From: Comamonas composti DSM 21721
GTDB taxonomy: Bacteria > Pseudomonadota > Gammaproteobacteria > Burkholderiales > Burkholderiaceae_C
DNA length: 64,000 nt
NCBI RefSeq assembly: GCF_000429845.1
Contig: NZ_AUCQ01000013.1
Location: forward strand, 1 to 64,000
Direction: 5' to 3'
Shown here: positions 40,157 through 49,362 of the stretch, one piece after another
Position numbering within the stretch: the first letter of the stretch is position 1
How the letters are laid out: every line of letters begins with the position of its first letter
Translations under genes and position numbers: made by a program
The notes under the pieces: model-generated
What the model was told of the DNA's origin: nothing
Seen by the model: the letters and a program-made list of their open reading frames with translations, nothing else
Database searches by the model: none

Positions 40157-42436
40157 ATGTCCCTCGATCTCGAAACCACTGCCGCTGAAGCCGCGCCCGT
40201 CCAAGGCGAACTGCTCGATGCGGAATCTGCCCCTCTGACCCTGAGCCTTCAGGATTTCGTCGGCGAGTTCGGCGACGAACTGCTCGACGCCCTCAACAGC
40301 GCCAACCCGCCGGTCTATACCGGCCAACCGCAGGCGCACCGGCAACTCGTCGTCGCCAGCCTCAAGCGCAAGTTGTTCCCGGCCCAGGCCGAAGTAGTCC
40401 ACGCTGCCGCCGAGCTGCTGGTCGATCGTGGCGAACGCGCCGCGATCGTCAATGGCGAGATGGGTTGTGGCAAGACTACCGTCGGCATCGCCACGGCCGC
40501 CGTGCTCAACGCCGAAGGCTACCGCCGCACTCTGGTGCTCTCGCCGCCACACCTGGTTTACAAGTGGCGGCGGGAGATTCAGGAGACGGTGGCGGGCGCC
40601 AAGGTGTGGGTGCTCAACGGGCCGGATACGCTCGTCAAGCTCATTCGGCTGCGCGAGCAGTTGGGTGTGCAGCCCACGGGCCAGGAGTTCTTCGTCCTGG
40701 GGCGCGTCAGGATGCGGATGGGTTTCCACTGGAAGCCCGTCTTCACCCAGCGACGCACCCGCCACGGCGACGTGGCGGCTTGCGCGGACTGCGGCACGGT
40801 CATCACCGACCTCGACGGCGAGCCGGTCAATCCGGTCGCGCTTCAAGCCGAGGAGTACCGCAGGAAGTGCGGCCACTGCGCCGCGCCCCTGTGGACGCTG
40901 ATCCGCCCGCGAAGCCTGTCCGGCAGCGACCAGTCCTCGGCCGTGCTCAAAGCCTTGAAGCGCATTCCGACCATCGGGGAAGTCACCGCGCAGAAGCTGA
41001 TGCAGAAGTTCGGGGACGGGTTCCTGGCATCGATGCTCGGCGACAACATCCACGAGTTCATCAACCTCATGGATGGCAACGGCGAGCTGGTGTTTTCCGA
41101 CCGCCAGGCTACCCGCATGGAACGGGCGATGGCCAACATGGAGTTCGGCTTTGGCGAGGGCGGCTACCAGCCGTCCGAGTATGTGAAGCGCTATCTTCCA
41201 CAAGGTACGTTCGACCTGCTCATCGCTGATGAAGCGCATGAGTACAAGAACGGCGGCAGTGCCCAGGGCCAGGCCATGGGCGTGCTGGCGGCGAAGGCTC
41301 GCAAGACCTTGCTGCTGACTGGCACGCTGATGGGCGGCTACGGTGATGATCTCTTTCACCTGCTGTTCCGAGCCCTTCCCGGGCGGATGATCGAAGACGG
41401 CTATCGCCCGACCACGAGCGGCAGCATGACCTCGGCTGCGATGGCGTTCATGCGCGATCACGGGGTCTTGAAGGACATCTACTCCGAGAGCACCGGCACG
41501 GCGCACAAGACGGCCAAGGGCACCAAGGTATCGGTGCGCACGGTCAAGGCCCCAGGCTTCGGCCCCAAGGGCGTGTTGCGCTGCATCCTGCCGTTCACCA
41601 TCTTCCTCAAGCTCAAGGACATCGGCGGAAACGTCCTGCCGCCGTATGACGAGGAGTTCCGCGAAGTTGCGATGGACACGGCGCAAGCCGCGGCCTACCG
41701 CGACCTGGCGGGTCGGCTGACCGCGGAGCTGAAACAGGCTCTGGCGCGACGCGATACGACCTTGTTGGGTGTGGTCCTCAACGTGCTGCTGGCCTGGCCG
41801 GATTGCTGCTTCCGGTCGGAGACCGTGGTGCATCCGCGCACACGCAACACCTTGGCGTTTGTCCCGGCTCAGTTCAACGAGTTCGAGATCAGCCCCAAGG
41901 AGCGTGAGCTGATCGACATCTGCAAAGAGGAGAAGGCGCAGGGCCGCAAGGTTCTGGCCTACACGGTCTATACCGGCACGCGCGACACCACGTCGCGCCT
42001 GAAGGTGCTGCTGGAGCAAGAAGGCTTCAAGGTTGCGGTGCTGCGCGCGAGCGTGGATGCCAGCCGCCGCGAAGACTGGATCGCCGAGCAACTTGACCGT
42101 GGCATCGACGTGCTCATCACCAACCCCGAGCTGGTCAAGACGGGGCTGGACCTGTTGGAGTTCCCGACGATCGTGTTCATGCAGTCGGGCTACAACGTGT
42201 ACTCGCTCCAGCAGGCGGCACGCCGCTCCTGGCGCATCGGGCAGAAGCAGCCCGTGCGCGTGATCTACCTCGGCTACGCCGGTTCCTCGCAGATGACCTG
42301 CCTGGGGCTGATGGCCAAGAAGATCATGGTCTCGCAGTCCACCTCGGGCGACGTGCCCGAATCCGGGCTCGATGTCCTGAACCAGGACGGCGATTCCGTC
42401 GAGGTCGCACTGGCCCGGCAGCTTGTCGCCGCATGA
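40157..42436 (+). CDS. DEAD/DEAH-box (SNF2-like) helicase
   Basis: A 759-residue protein from ATG 40157. Motif I is GEMGCGKTTVG (about 100-110), the DEAH-type motif II is IADEAHEYKNGG (about 355-366), motif III is LLLTGTLMGGYGDDLF, and the second helicase domain has VLAYTVYTGTRDTTSRLKVLLEQEGF, LITNPELVKTGLDLLEF and QQAARRSWRIGQKQPVRVIYL, the SNF2-type motif VI. A Cys cluster (CADCGTVI...CGHCAAPL, about 213-238) forms a zinc finger in the first domain. The role is DNA translocation or remodelling during ICE processing; the partner is unknown. Confidence 0.92.
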   Translation: MSLDLETTAAEAAPVQGELLDAESAPLTLSLQDFVGEFGDELLDALNSANPPVYTGQPQAHRQLVVASLKRKLFPAQAEVVHAAAELLVDRGERAAIVNGEMGCGKTTVGIATAAVLNAEGYRRTLVLSPPHLVYKWRREIQETVAGAKVWVLNGPDTLVKLIRLREQLGVQPTGQEFFVLGRVRMRMGFHWKPVFTQRRTRHGDVAACADCGTVITDLDGEPVNPVALQAEEYRRKCGHCAAPLWTLIRPRSLSGSDQSSAVLKALKRIPTIGEVTAQKLMQKFGDGFLASMLGDNIHEFINLMDGNGELVFSDRQATRMERAMANMEFGFGEGGYQPSEYVKRYLPQGTFDLLIADEAHEYKNGGSAQGQAMGVLAAKARKTLLLTGTLMGGYGDDLFHLLFRALPGRMIEDGYRPTTSGSMTSAAMAFMRDHGVLKDIYSESTGTAHKTAKGTKVSVRTVKAPGFGPKGVLRCILPFTIFLKLKDIGGNVLPPYDEEFREVAMDTAQAAAYRDLAGRLTAELKQALARRDTTLLGVVLNVLLAWPDCCFRSETVVHPRTRNTLAFVPAQFNEFEISPKERELIDICKEEKAQGRKVLAYTVYTGTRDTTSRLKVLLEQEGFKVAVLRASVDASRREDWIAEQLDRGIDVLITNPELVKTGLDLLEFPTIVFMQSGYNVYSLQQAARRSWRIGQKQPVRVIYLGYAGSSQMTCLGLMAKKIMVSQSTSGDVPESGLDVLNQDGDSVEVALARQLVAA

Positions 42437-42448
42437 CACGTTCCATTT

Positions 42449-42473
42449 ACGGCCCTTCGGGGCCGTTTTTTTT
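42449..42473 (+). terminator. Rho-independent terminator
   Basis: ACGGCCC-TTCG-GGGCCGT hairpin with eight T, 12 bases after the helicase stop. It separates the accessory block from the conjugation operon. Confidence 0.95.
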
Positions 42474-42574
42474 GCCGCTCCCGGTAAATCGGACGCCGCC
42501 TGGTTCGCATTGTTTGCTGCCGCTCGTTGCCCGAGCGGCGATGGTGAGGGCTCGATGTTTCAGGACGCCGAGCT

Positions 42575-43174
42575 ATGTGCCCCTCTCCACCGTGGTATCA
42601 CCATCCCGAACGCCGCCTTCTGGCGGGATTTCTCGGCCTGCTGTGGTCGGTGCTGGCCGGTGGCTGCGCGACGACGACTGCGCCGGTCGCGCCCGACACC
42701 ATCGAGGAAGTCTCGGCCGCGCACGAACCCGAGGCGCCCGAGTACATCCCGGTCGTGCGCTACGCCCGCTACACATTGGTCGAACTGGCACCCATGGCGG
42801 CGCAGCGCGACCTGTTGTTGCAGACCATCGACGTGTCCATGCCCGAGGATGCCCGCGCCACGGTCGGGGATGGGCTTCGGCACGTGCTCAAACGTAGCGG
42901 CTACGGCCTGTGCCAGACCGCGCATGCCGTGATCGAGCTGTACGCGCTGCCGTTGCCGGCGGCACACCTGCACCTCGGCCCCATGACCTTGCGCGATGCG
43001 CTGCTCACGCTGGCTGGACCGGCCTGGGAACTGCACGCGGATGACCGCGCACGGCAAATCTGCTTCGAGCGGCCCGGCGATCGCGCGGTCGCCGAGTCTC
43101 CATCCGAGCCACCCGCCACCGAGGCGGTGCAGACGTTCCCGCTGGCACCCATGGTTTCGGGAGGCCAGCCATGA
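42575..43174 (+). CDS. PilL-like conjugation protein (TIGR03748-like lipoprotein)
   Basis: A 199-residue protein with an N-terminal lipoprotein signal (hydrophobic LLAGFLGLLWSVLAGGC, lipobox Cys at about residue 31). The mature part (YIPVVRYARYTLVELAPMAAQRDLLLQTIDVSMPEDARATVGDGLRHVLKRSGYGLC) fits the N-terminal domain of PilL proteins encoded at the head of this ICE transfer region. It probably sits in the outer membrane. The gene opens the transfer operon and overlaps the next gene by 4 bases. Confidence 0.82.
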   Translation: MCPSPPWYHHPERRLLAGFLGLLWSVLAGGCATTTAPVAPDTIEEVSAAHEPEAPEYIPVVRYARYTLVELAPMAAQRDLLLQTIDVSMPEDARATVGDGLRHVLKRSGYGLCQTAHAVIELYALPLPAAHLHLGPMTLRDALLTLAGPAWELHADDRARQICFERPGDRAVAESPSEPPATEAVQTFPLAPMVSGGQP

Positions 43175-43815
43175 ACGCCCCACAACACGCCCAGCGATCG
43201 ACCGCCGCCGTGGTGGTGCAGAGCCTGATGTGGCTCTGGTTGATCTTCCTCAGCGTCTTCGTGGCCCTGGGCTACCAGGCCCTCAGCGACCAGGCTGACC
43301 AGGAGCGGCTGGATTCCCGCCTGCAACGCCTCGAAGCGCAGGCGACTGGCCTGGCCGAGACGATCGAGGCCATCCAGCAGCGCCCAGCCGTCGCAACGGC
43401 CGCTGACCTCAAGGACACCCGCCAGATCCTGGAAGCACGCGCGGCCCAGGTCGAGAAGTCTCTGAGTGGCTACGCAGCGGCCGACGACCTCCAGGCGCTG
43501 CACGCGGAGGTCGAGCAGATCAAGGCGCGCCAGGCCGCCGCACGTGCCACCGCACCCGCCCAGCCGCGCGCATCGCGCACGTCCGCCGCCTCCAAGACCG
43601 AGCCGCCGCCGCTGCCGTTCCGCGTCGTCGGCGCCGAACTGCGCGCCGGCCAGCGCAGCGTGTCCGTCGCGCCGAGCACCGGGGACGTCACGCCCGCCCA
43701 ACTTCAGGTGCTGCTGCCCGGTGATGCGGTCGGCCCGTGGCGCCTGCAGGCGATCGAAGGCAACACCGCAGTGTTCCAGGCCGGCAACCAGACCCGCCGT
43801 GTGGCGATCCCCTGA
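43171..43815 (+). CDS. Conjugation-region membrane protein with coiled coil
   Basis: A 214-residue protein. One membrane segment (SLMWLWLIFLSVFVALGYQAL, about 18-38) is followed by a periplasmic coiled coil (about 45-125), a Pro/Ala linker and a small beta domain (PFRVVGAELRAGQRSVSVAP ... GPWRLQAIEGNTAVFQAGNQTRRVAIP) that resembles the short C-terminal domains of type IV pilus/secretion periplasmic proteins. It is part of the transfer operon; no numbered family recognised. Confidence 0.72.
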   Translation: MNAPQHAQRSTAAVVVQSLMWLWLIFLSVFVALGYQALSDQADQERLDSRLQRLEAQATGLAETIEAIQQRPAVATAADLKDTRQILEARAAQVEKSLSGYAAADDLQALHAEVEQIKARQAAARATAPAQPRASRTSAASKTEPPPLPFRVVGAELRAGQRSVSVAPSTGDVTPAQLQVLLPGDAVGPWRLQAIEGNTAVFQAGNQTRRVAIP

Positions 43816-43827
43816 CCGGAGCACCCC

Positions 43828-44565
43828 ATGAAGCCGTCGATCATCCTTCTCGCGGCCCTGTTGGCGTCGGCGCAATGGCCCGCCTGGGCGCAGCAGCCCG
43901 CCACGACCCCGGCGCGCAACGCACAGAGCCAGGAGCGCCCGCTGGCCGCCCGCGTGCTGGACGACCGGGTGGCAACCGAATGGGGCTTGCAGCCACAAGA
44001 ATGGGCACGCTACCGCGAGCTGATGGATGGGCCACTGGGTATCTACTCGCCCAACCTGGACCCGCTGTCCGCCCTGGGCATCGAAGCTCGCACGGACGAA
44101 GAACGGCGCCGCTATGCGGAACTGCAGGTGCAGGTCGAGGCGCGCCGCGTTGAGAAGCTGCTCGCCTACCAGCGCGCCTACGACGAGGCCTGGCAGCGCC
44201 TGAATCCGGGTATGCAGCGCGTGAACCTGCCCGACGACAAGCCGGGCGCCGGCACATCCAGCAGTCCCTTGCGCGGCAGCGGCCGCATGGCGGTGTTTGT
44301 CAAGGACGGCTGCGCAGCCTGCGGACAGGTCGTGCAGCGCCTGCAATTCTCGGGCGAGGAGTTCGACCTGTACATGGTCGGCAGCCGCCAGGACGACGCG
44401 CGCATCCGCGACTGGGCCAAACGCGCGCAGATCGACCCGGCGCGCGTGCGCGCTGGCAGCATCACGCTCAACCACGACGGCGGCCGCTGGCTGTCGCTGG
44501 GCTTGCCCGGCGATCTGCCCGCCGCCGTGCGCGAGGTGAACGGCCAATGGCAACGCCAGCCGTAG
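43828..44565 (+). CDS. TIGR03759-family conjugation protein (thioredoxin-like)
   Basis: A 245-residue protein with signal peptide (about 1-21, cut after AWA). The conserved ARYRELMDGPLGIYSPNLDPLSALGIEARTDEERRRYAELQ block is the TIGR03759 (PFL_4693) signature. The C-terminal part is thioredoxin-like with CAAC (FVKDGCAACGQVVQRL). It probably assists disulphide formation in the periplasmic transfer apparatus. It overlaps the next gene by 19 bases. Confidence 0.88.
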   Translation: MKPSIILLAALLASAQWPAWAQQPATTPARNAQSQERPLAARVLDDRVATEWGLQPQEWARYRELMDGPLGIYSPNLDPLSALGIEARTDEERRRYAELQVQVEARRVEKLLAYQRAYDEAWQRLNPGMQRVNLPDDKPGAGTSSSPLRGSGRMAVFVKDGCAACGQVVQRLQFSGEEFDLYMVGSRQDDARIRDWAKRAQIDPARVRAGSITLNHDGGRWLSLGLPGDLPAAVREVNGQWQRQP

Positions 44566-45149
44566 CCGCCTCCGTATCGCGGTTCTTGCGCGCACTGGTG
44601 CTCGCTGCCGGCCTGTATGCCGGCATCGCCCACGCCCAGGAGGTTCCACCACCGGCCTACCAGCTTGCCGCCCAGCGCGCGGGCGTCCCCTCGACCGTGC
44701 TCTACGCCGTGGCCTTGCAGGAGAGCGGCATCCGGCGCAACGGGCGCCTGGTGCCGTGGCCCTGGTCACTCAACGTCGCCGGCCAGTCCCGCCGCTTCGC
44801 CACGCGCGCCGACGCCTGCGCTGGCCTGCAGCAGGCGATGCGCGCCACGCCGCACACGCGCATCGACGCGGGCCTGGGCCAAATCAACCTCGGCTACCAC
44901 AAGCACCGCTTCACCAGCGCGTGCGACCTGCTGGACCCGTACCGCAACCTCGCCATCGCCGCCGAGATCCTGAAAGAGCAGCACACCCCCGGCGAGGACT
45001 GGCTGCTGGCGATCGGCCGCTACCACCGCCCCGCAGGCGGCGAGCCCGCCGCCCGCTATCGGCGCAGCGTGTCGCGCCACCTCGCCCGCGTGCAGGGCAC
45101 GCGCCCAACGGCCGCGGCTCTCGCCGCGCGCCAGGAGACTTCCCCATGA
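44547..45149 (+). CDS. Lytic transglycosylase of the conjugation region
   Basis: A 200-residue protein with signal peptide (about 1-30, AHA). The SLT-type active-site region is VPSTVLYAVALQESGIRRNG (catalytic Glu in QESG), followed by GLGQINLGYHKHRF and LLAIGRYHRPAGGEPAARYRRSVSRHL. It cuts peptidoglycan so the conjugation channel can cross the wall. Comparable enzymes in other ICEs are VirB1/PilT-like. Confidence 0.9.
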   Translation: MATPAVAASVSRFLRALVLAAGLYAGIAHAQEVPPPAYQLAAQRAGVPSTVLYAVALQESGIRRNGRLVPWPWSLNVAGQSRRFATRADACAGLQQAMRATPHTRIDAGLGQINLGYHKHRFTSACDLLDPYRNLAIAAEILKEQHTPGEDWLLAIGRYHRPAGGEPAARYRRSVSRHLARVQGTRPTAAALAARQETSP

Positions 45150-45694
45150 CGAAACCCCATCCGGCCCATCTCGCGTTCACGGGCCTTCTCGCGCTACTGG
45201 CAGGTCTGCCGCTGGCCTCGCGTGCCGGCGAACCGCTGATCGTGGTCGAGGACCGTGGCGGCACGTCGGCATTGCCGTACTACGAAGCTCTGAATCTCCA
45301 GCCGCGCGCCAGCGCGCCGGTCCGGCCGCCAATCCCAACGCTCCAGGTTCCTGCCACACCGGCGGACGAGGCCACGATGCTGCCGGTGCGCAGCGCCAAG
45401 CTCACGCCCGGCACCGTCGCGCGGCGCGTGATCGAAGCACCCGGCCTGCGGCCGTTCGTGGTCGTCGGCGACGACGAGGTCTCCCGGGCCTGGTTGCACC
45501 GCCGCGCCGCCGCTTTGCGCGAACGCGGCGCGGTCGGCCTGGTGGTCAACGTCGAGACCGTGCAGGGCCTGGCTCGGCTGCGCGCCCTGGCGCCGGGCGT
45601 GCCGCTCGCGCCCGTGGCCGGCGACGACCTGGCCGATCGCCTGGGCCTGCGGCACTACCCGGCGCTGATCACGGCCACCGGCATCGAGCAATGA
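45146..45694 (+). CDS. TIGR03765-family conjugation protein
   Basis: A 182-residue protein, starting at ATG 45146 inside the previous stop. It has a signal peptide (about 1-27). The mature protein, LIVVEDRGGTSALPYYEALNLQP then VGDDEVSRAWLHRRAAALRERGAVGLVVNVETVQGLARLRALAPGVPLAPVAGDDLADRLGLRHYPALIT, matches the PFL_4695 ICE family (TIGR03765). It is periplasmic. Its role in transfer is unknown. Confidence 0.87.
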   Translation: MTKPHPAHLAFTGLLALLAGLPLASRAGEPLIVVEDRGGTSALPYYEALNLQPRASAPVRPPIPTLQVPATPADEATMLPVRSAKLTPGTVARRVIEAPGLRPFVVVGDDEVSRAWLHRRAAALRERGAVGLVVNVETVQGLARLRALAPGVPLAPVAGDDLADRLGLRHYPALITATGIEQ

Positions 45695-45698
45695 CGCC

Positions 45699-47888
45699 AT
45701 GTCGGGCAAACAGCCGGTCGAGGTTCTGCTACGCCCAGCGGTGGAGCTATACACCGTCGCGGCGTGTGCAGGCGCCGCGTTTCTGTGCCTGGTGGCCCCA
45801 TGGTCGCTCGCGCTGAGTCCGTCGATGGGCGTCGGCAGCGCCTTGGCGTTCGGCGCCTACGGCGCGATCCGCTACCGCGATGCCCGCGTCATCCTGCGCT
45901 ACCGGCGCAACATCCGCCGCCTGCCGCGCTACGTGATGACCAGCCGCGACGTGCCGGTCAGCCAGCAGCGGCTGTTCGTGGGCCGCGGGTTCCTCTGGGA
46001 GCAGAAGCACACCCATAGGCTGATGCAGACGTACCGGCCGGAATTCCGCCGCTACGTCGAGCCGACGCCGGCTTACCGGCTGGCCAGGCGCCTGGAGGAA
46101 CGGCTGGAGTTCGCGCCGTTCCCTCTGTCCCGGCTGCCCGCGCTCACGGGCTGGGATGTGCCTTTCAACCCTGTGCGCCCGTTGCCGCCCGTGGGCGGAC
46201 TGCCGCGCCTGCATGGCATCGAACCCGACGAGGTGGACGTCAGCCTGCCACTGGGCGAGCGCGTCGGGCACTCGCTGGTGCTGGGCACCACGCGTGTGGG
46301 GAAGACACGGCTGGCCGAGTTGTTCGTCACCCAGGACATCCGGCGCAAGAACGCCGCAGGCGAGTACGAGGTCGTGATCGTCATCGACCCCAAAGGGGAC
46401 GCGGACCTGCTCAAGCGGATGTACGTCGAGGCCCAGCGCGCGGGCCGTGAAGGCGAGTTCTACATCTTCCACTTGGGCTGGCCGGAAATCAGCGCCCGCT
46501 ACAACGCCGTGGGCCGCTTCGGCCGCATCTCGGAAGTGGCGACGCGCATCGCGGGCCAGCTCTCCGGCGAAGGCAACTCGGCCGCCTTCAGGGAGTTCGC
46601 ATGGCGCTTCGTGAACATCATCGCGCACGCCCTGGTGGAACTTGGGCAGCGCCCGGACTACATGCTGATCCAGCGGCACGTCATCAACATCGACGCGCTG
46701 TTCATCGAGTACGCCCAGCACTACTTCGCCAAGACCGAACCCAAGGCATGGGAGGTGATCGTCCAGATCGAGGCCAAGCTCAACGAGAAGAACATTCCCA
46801 GGAACATGATCGGGCGCGAGAAGCGCGTGGTCGCCCTGGAGCAATACCTCTCCCAGGCGCGCAACTACGACCCTGTGCTCGATGGCCTGCGCTCGGCGGT
46901 GCGCTACGACAAGACCTACTTCGACAAGATCGTTGCATCGCTGCTGCCGCTGCTGGAAAAGCTCACCAGCGGCAAGATCGCCCAGCTTCTGGCACCGAAC
47001 TACTCCGACCTCGCCGATCCACGCCCGATCTTCGATTGGATGCAGGTCATCCGAAAGCGGGCCATCGTCTATGTAGGCCTGGATGCGCTGTCCGATGCCG
47101 AGGTCGCCGCAGCGGTCGGCAACTCGATGTTCAGCGATCTCGTCTCGGTCGCCGGCCACATCTACAAGCACGGGATCGACGACGGTCTGCCGGGTGCATC
47201 GGCCGGTGCGCGCGTGCCCATCAACGTCCATGCCGACGAGTTCAATGAATTGATGGGCGATGAATTCATCCCGCTCATCAACAAGGGCGGCGGTGCTGGC
47301 CTGCAAGTCACGGCGTACACGCAGACGCTCTCGGACATCGAGGCCCGCATCGGCAACCGCGCGAAGGCCGGTCAGGTGATCGGCAACTTCAACAACCTGT
47401 TCATGCTCAGGGTCAGGGAGACCGCCACGGCCGAACTGCTGACCCGGCAGTTGCCGAAGGTCGAGGTTTATACCACCACCATCGTCTCGGGCGCCACCGA
47501 CAGCTCGGACATTCGCGGCGCAACCGACTTCACGTCGAACACCCAAGACCGCATCAGTATGTCCAGCGTGCCGATGATCGAGCCATCGCACGTCGTCGGC
47601 CTGCCCAAGGGCCAATGCTTCGCGCTGCTGCAGGGCGGTCAGCTTTGGAAGGTGCGCATGCCGCTGCCGGCGCCGGACCCCGATGAAGTGATGCCGACGG
47701 ACTTGCAGCAACTGGCTGGGTACATGCGCCAGAGCTACAGCGAGGCCACGCAGTGGTGGGAGTTCACCAGTTTTCCGGCCTTGCAGGATGCGGCATTGCC
47801 CGACGACCTGCTGGATGATGCCGCTCCAGCCGAGCCTGACGCGGTGGCCACCGGCGCCGACGACAGCACCGGCGAGGCCTCGCCATGA
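45699..47888 (+). CDS. traD: TraD-type coupling protein
   Basis: A 729-residue protein. Two N-terminal membrane segments lie at about 20-60. Walker A GTTRVGKTRLAE is at about 195-206, and VIVIDPKGDADLL follows at about 226. INVHADEFNELMGDEF (Walker B region), GNFNNLFMLRVRETATAELL and the acidic C-terminus follow. It matches the SXT/ICE TraD family (TIGR03743). As type IV coupling protein it brings relaxase-bound DNA to the channel and drives transfer. The stop overlaps the next gene by 4 bases. Confidence 0.93.
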   Translation: MSGKQPVEVLLRPAVELYTVAACAGAAFLCLVAPWSLALSPSMGVGSALAFGAYGAIRYRDARVILRYRRNIRRLPRYVMTSRDVPVSQQRLFVGRGFLWEQKHTHRLMQTYRPEFRRYVEPTPAYRLARRLEERLEFAPFPLSRLPALTGWDVPFNPVRPLPPVGGLPRLHGIEPDEVDVSLPLGERVGHSLVLGTTRVGKTRLAELFVTQDIRRKNAAGEYEVVIVIDPKGDADLLKRMYVEAQRAGREGEFYIFHLGWPEISARYNAVGRFGRISEVATRIAGQLSGEGNSAAFREFAWRFVNIIAHALVELGQRPDYMLIQRHVINIDALFIEYAQHYFAKTEPKAWEVIVQIEAKLNEKNIPRNMIGREKRVVALEQYLSQARNYDPVLDGLRSAVRYDKTYFDKIVASLLPLLEKLTSGKIAQLLAPNYSDLADPRPIFDWMQVIRKRAIVYVGLDALSDAEVAAAVGNSMFSDLVSVAGHIYKHGIDDGLPGASAGARVPINVHADEFNELMGDEFIPLINKGGGAGLQVTAYTQTLSDIEARIGNRAKAGQVIGNFNNLFMLRVRETATAELLTRQLPKVEVYTTTIVSGATDSSDIRGATDFTSNTQDRISMSSVPMIEPSHVVGLPKGQCFALLQGGQLWKVRMPLPAPDPDEVMPTDLQQLAGYMRQSYSEATQWWEFTSFPALQDAALPDDLLDDAAPAEPDAVATGADDSTGEASP

Positions 47889-48634
47889 AGGACGCCGCCT
47901 CGACTGCGCAGCGGGAGCAGAACCAGCGCCAGGGGCTGATCGTCGGCACCATCACGTTGCCGTTCCGCCTGCTCGGGGTGCTGATCGGATCGCTGCTGTT
48001 CTCGATCGTGGTGGAGTGCGTCGGCATGCACCTGTTCTGGAAGGACCAGGGCTGGCGGCACTCCCAGCAGATGCTGCAGTACGAACTCGGGCACCTGTCC
48101 AACCACTTTACGCGCAGCGTGGTCGTGCAGGAGCCCGGGCGCACGGCGCACGAGCTGGTGGATACCGGGTACGAGTGGGTGTTCGTGCGCTCGGGGTTGC
48201 TGGAGCGCATGAGCCAGACCGCCGAGCGCGCCCGCGCGCCCAGCCACGGGCAGAGCCGCAACTTCCGCTACTACATCAGCCAAGTCTATGTCTGGGCCGA
48301 AAGCTACCTGATCGCTGCGGCCTTCACGACGCTCACCTTCCTGGTGCGCCTGCTGGTCCTGGTGCTCACGCTGCCGCTGATCCTCACGGCCGCATTCGTC
48401 GGCCTGATCGACGGCCTGGTGCGACGGGATGTGCGCCGGTTCGGCGCGGGCCGCGAATCCGGCTTCATCTACCACCGCGCGAAGGCGAGTCTGATGCCGC
48501 TGGCCGTGCTGCCCTGGGTCACGTACTTGGCACTGCCGATCTCGGTGCATCCCTTGGTGATCCTGTTGCCCAGCGCTGCCTTGCTTGGATTGGCCGTGAG
48601 CCTGACCGCAGGCAGCTTCAAGAAGTACCTCTAA
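47885..48634 (+). CDS. TIGR03747-family membrane protein
   Basis: A 249-residue inner-membrane protein. Membrane segments lie at about 20-45, 140-175 and 205-240. The block GLIVGTITLPFRLLGVLIGSLLFSIVVECVGMHLFWKDQGW and TAAFVGLIDGLVRRDVRRFGAGRESGFIYHRAK is typical of PFL_4697 (TIGR03747), which always follows TraD in this ICE type. It is thought to belong to the transfer apparatus. Confidence 0.88.
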   Translation: MKDAASTAQREQNQRQGLIVGTITLPFRLLGVLIGSLLFSIVVECVGMHLFWKDQGWRHSQQMLQYELGHLSNHFTRSVVVQEPGRTAHELVDTGYEWVFVRSGLLERMSQTAERARAPSHGQSRNFRYYISQVYVWAESYLIAAAFTTLTFLVRLLVLVLTLPLILTAAFVGLIDGLVRRDVRRFGAGRESGFIYHRAKASLMPLAVLPWVTYLALPISVHPLVILLPSAALLGLAVSLTAGSFKKYL

Positions 48635-48732
48635 GCCATCAATCCGGTCATCCGCGGGTTCCTATTGTTTGCAGCCTAAAGCAGCCCTGATCTCCACGAT
48701 CAAGCCATTGCTGATCACACAGGAATGGCGCG

Positions 48733-49116
48733 ATGGTGGCTTCAACCTGGCTGCGCGCCGCGCATCGCGGCGTGCCCACTTTTCTCGTGATGGCCCTCCT
48801 GCTGGGCCAGTCCCCGATGGCCTTGGCCGAGTCTCCGGCGCAACGTCAGGAACTGGCCGCCGCGCTGCGCCAACTCGACGCGCTGGAGCGCACCGTCGCG
48901 GACAGCGCCGCGCATACCCCCGTCATCCCGGGCGAGCGCTACCACTTCGACTACCCGCGGCTCCTGGCTGACCTGGCGCGAGTGCGTGCCGGCATCCAGT
49001 TCCACCTGACGCCATCACGCGCTCAGCCGCGCGACCCCTCCGAACTGGCCGGCGACTACCGCACCGAGCGGGCCGCCGAGCCACTGCCGGCAACGGCTGC
49101 GGAGGGCAAGCAATGA
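48733..49116 (+). CDS. RAQPRD-family periplasmic protein
   Basis: A 127-residue protein with signal peptide (about 1-32, MALA). The mature part has QRQELAAALRQLDALERTVADSA, RYHFDYPRLLADLARVRAGIQFHL and then the family's namesake motif: RAQPRD, followed by PSELAGDY. This TIGR01690 family is conserved in ICE transfer regions, with unknown function. ATG 48733 gives the usual length. Confidence 0.92.
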   Translation: MVASTWLRAAHRGVPTFLVMALLLGQSPMALAESPAQRQELAAALRQLDALERTVADSAAHTPVIPGERYHFDYPRLLADLARVRAGIQFHLTPSRAQPRDPSELAGDYRTERAAEPLPATAAEGKQ

Positions 49117-49346
49117 ACGGCGCCCAAGTCTCGGCGTTTCAAGCCAACAGCGGCATCGCGCCTTCCGCGATGGCGACCGTCCTGGTCGGCGTCGTGTTCG
49201 CGGTTCTGCTCGTCTGGGGCGTCTGGGCCATCCGAACGGCCTACGTGGGGTGGTCCGAGAGCCGCCTCAACCAGCGCCAGTTCCTCGGCGTCTGCATCCG
49301 CTTCGTCGCGATGTACCTCGTGCTGACTTTCTTCCTCCTCTCCTGA
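49113..49346 (+). CDS. TIGR03758-family membrane protein
   Basis: A 77-residue protein overlapping the previous stop by 4 bases. Two hydrophobic segments (ATVLVGVVFAVLLVWGVWAIRTAYVGW and RFVAMYLVLTFFLLS) surround a short basic loop. It fits PFL_4701 (TIGR03758), a small inner-membrane protein of ICE secretion systems. Confidence 0.88.
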   Translation: MNGAQVSAFQANSGIAPSAMATVLVGVVFAVLLVWGVWAIRTAYVGWSESRLNQRQFLGVCIRFVAMYLVLTFFLLS

Positions 49347-49362
49347 CCTGAAAGGCCTGACC

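Noticed and set aside
40028-42439. An 803-codon open frame on the minus strand
   Set aside because: It is the antisense shadow of the helicase gene, a common result of GC-rich third positions. The plus-strand protein has all helicase motifs, and the minus-strand one resembles nothing.
45747-47711. A 654-codon minus-strand open frame
   Set aside because: It is the shadow of traD, with no recognisable domain and no ribosome site.
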